From Eubacteriales Family XIII. Incertae Sedis bacterium (lineage in GTDB: Bacteria > Bacillota > Clostridia > Peptostreptococcales > Anaerovoracaceae): a stretch of 6,715 nucleotides of DNA. Position numbers and translations under genes: made by a program. The DNA lies in assembly GCA_031254995.1 (NCBI GenBank), contig JAIRTJ010000045.1:1-6715 (forward strand), given 5' to 3'. Below the pieces are notes generated by a model. The model was not told the origin of the DNA and searched no databases. It saw nothing but the letters and a program-made list of their open reading frames with translations. This document shows positions 6,314 to 6,715 of this stretch, one piece after another (the first letter of the stretch is position 1; the number at the start of each line of letters is the position of its first letter).

Positions 6314-6342
6314 TTGACGTCGAGAGCGGCGAACTGTACAAT
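6314..6342 (+). promoter_or_regulatory. ilvD promoter
   Basis: TTGACG (6314-6319), a 17-base spacer and TACAAT (6337-6342) match the SigA consensus closely. Transcription would start near 6349, giving a leader of about 76 bases before the ilvD ATG at 6425. It stands back to back with the ileS promoter. Confidence 0.75.
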
Positions 6343-6366
6343 ATCAGTATCAGTGCGAGGAAACGT

Positions 6367-6410
6367 CTGCGCGAATCGCGCAGCGATTCGTGAAACCCAT
6401 ACGGCGAATC
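6367..6410 (+). promoter_or_regulatory. ilvD leader with competing hairpins
   Basis: CTGCGCG (6367-6373) pairs perfectly with CGCGCAG (6377-6383) across a three-base loop. The same bases can instead form CGAATCG (6372-6378) with CGATTCG (6384-6390), extendable by two further pairs including a G-T. A third option pairs GATTCG (6385-6390) with CGAATC (6405-6410), ending four bases before the ribosome binding site GGAGG (6414-6418). The second option excludes the first and the third. There is no T-run, so this is not a terminator. Any effect would be on translation or RNA stability. Confidence 0.4.
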
Positions 6411-6424
6411 AATGGAGGATGAAT

Positions 6425-6715
6425 ATGAACAGCGATAACATAAAGCGGGGTCCCGACGGAGCGGCGGTGCGCGGCCTTTTCTACGCGATGGGGTATACGC
6501 GCGACGAGATCGACCGACCTCTCATCGGCATCGTCAACGCGCAGAACGAAATCGTGCCGGGTCACATGCTCTTGGATCGAGTCGCAAACGCGGTCAAGGC
6601 GGGCGTTTTGATGGCGGGCGGAACGCCGATCGAATTCCCGGCTATCGGAATCTGCGACGGGATCGCGATGGGGCACCAAGGCATGAAATATCCATTGGCG
6701 AGTCGCGAACTCATC
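6425..6715 (+). CDS. ilvD: Dihydroxy-acid dehydratase, N-terminal part
   Basis: The first 97 codons are open to the window end, and the gene continues beyond it (full length is usually about 550 residues). The enzyme dehydrates dihydroxy-isovalerate and dihydroxy-methylvalerate to the 2-oxo acids that precede valine and isoleucine, using an iron-sulfur cluster and Mg2+. Diagnostic blocks are IDRPLIGIVNAQNEIVPGH (residues 29-47), MAGGTPIEFPAIGICDGIAM (63-82) and GHQGMKYPLASREL (83-96). C77 is a likely cluster ligand and D78 a likely metal ligand by family comparison. ATG 6425 is chosen because GGAGG (6414-6418) ends six bases before it. The in-frame ATG at 6419 abuts that site, and an in-frame GTG at 6353 lacks one. 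It diverges from ileS, joining synthesis and charging of isoleucine at one control region. Confidence 0.96.
   Translation, partial: MNSDNIKRGPDGAAVRGLFYAMGYTRDEIDRPLIGIVNAQNEIVPGHMLLDRVANAVKAGVLMAGGTPIEFPAIGICDGIAMGHQGMKYPLASRELI

Noticed and set aside
5646..6317. A 223-codon plus-strand frame running from ileS into the intergenic region
   Set aside because: It is mostly the complement of ileS codons, has no ribosome binding site and no domain, and crosses the ileS promoter and leader.
6126..6424. T-box riboswitch for ileS or ilvD
   Set aside because: I looked on both strands for the conserved T-box core (GGTGG-N-ACCGCG type) and found none; the leaders are also short for a standard T-box.
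6350..6679. A 109-codon minus-strand frame over the ilvD start
   Set aside because: It is the shadow of ilvD, whose plus-strand product is unmistakable.

Overview
The window looks like a moderately GC-rich chromosomal segment from a member of the Bacillota, most likely an uncultured Clostridia-type lineage. This rests on strong AAGGAG/GGAGG ribosome binding sites, TTGACA/TATAAT-type promoters, intrinsic terminators, a small P-loop protein of a type I associate with Clostridia, and a type 2 isoleucyl-tRNA synthetase. The taxonomic call is inference from these features, not from a database search. No mobile element, CRISPR array, tRNA or rRNA was seen.

Layout from left to right. Bases 1-310 hold no convincing gene. 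They carry a possible leftward promoter at the window edge, a possible rightward promoter and small transcript ending in a good intrinsic terminator (127-179), and then a strong rightward promoter (200-229) for the first gene. Bases 311-742 (+) encode a 143-residue P-loop ATP-binding protein of unknown role. Directly behind it, 765-899 (+) is the first 44 codons of a HAD-family phosphatase whose remainder is missing. It ends at the convergent end of the next gene block, inside a hairpin that looks like that block's terminator.

The leftward block on the minus strand is, in transcription order, ileS (2850-6125), a PhzF-family isomerase/epimerase (1816-2784) and a Nit2/omega-amidase-type carbon-nitrogen hydrolase (914-1726). 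Gaps are 65 and 89 bases with no good terminator between them, so one transcript from the ileS promoter is plausible. IleRS is the long type 2 (eukaryote-like) form. Its first signature motif reads GIHH instead of HIGH, the swapped GXHH arrangement associated with hyper-resistance to mupirocin.

The right end (6425-6715, +) is the start of ilvD, for dihydroxy-acid dehydratase of isoleucine/valine synthesis, cut by the window. ileS and ilvD diverge from a 299-base intergenic region with back-to-back consensus promoters whose -35 boxes are only 9 bases apart. This links isoleucine charging with isoleucine/valine synthesis. The ileS leader has a 13-bp perfect inverted repeat at the expected transcript start, then an intrinsic terminator ahead of the gene, but no recognisable T-box sequence. 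The ilvD leader can fold into mutually exclusive hairpins. This control region is the most interesting part of the window after the GXHH motif.
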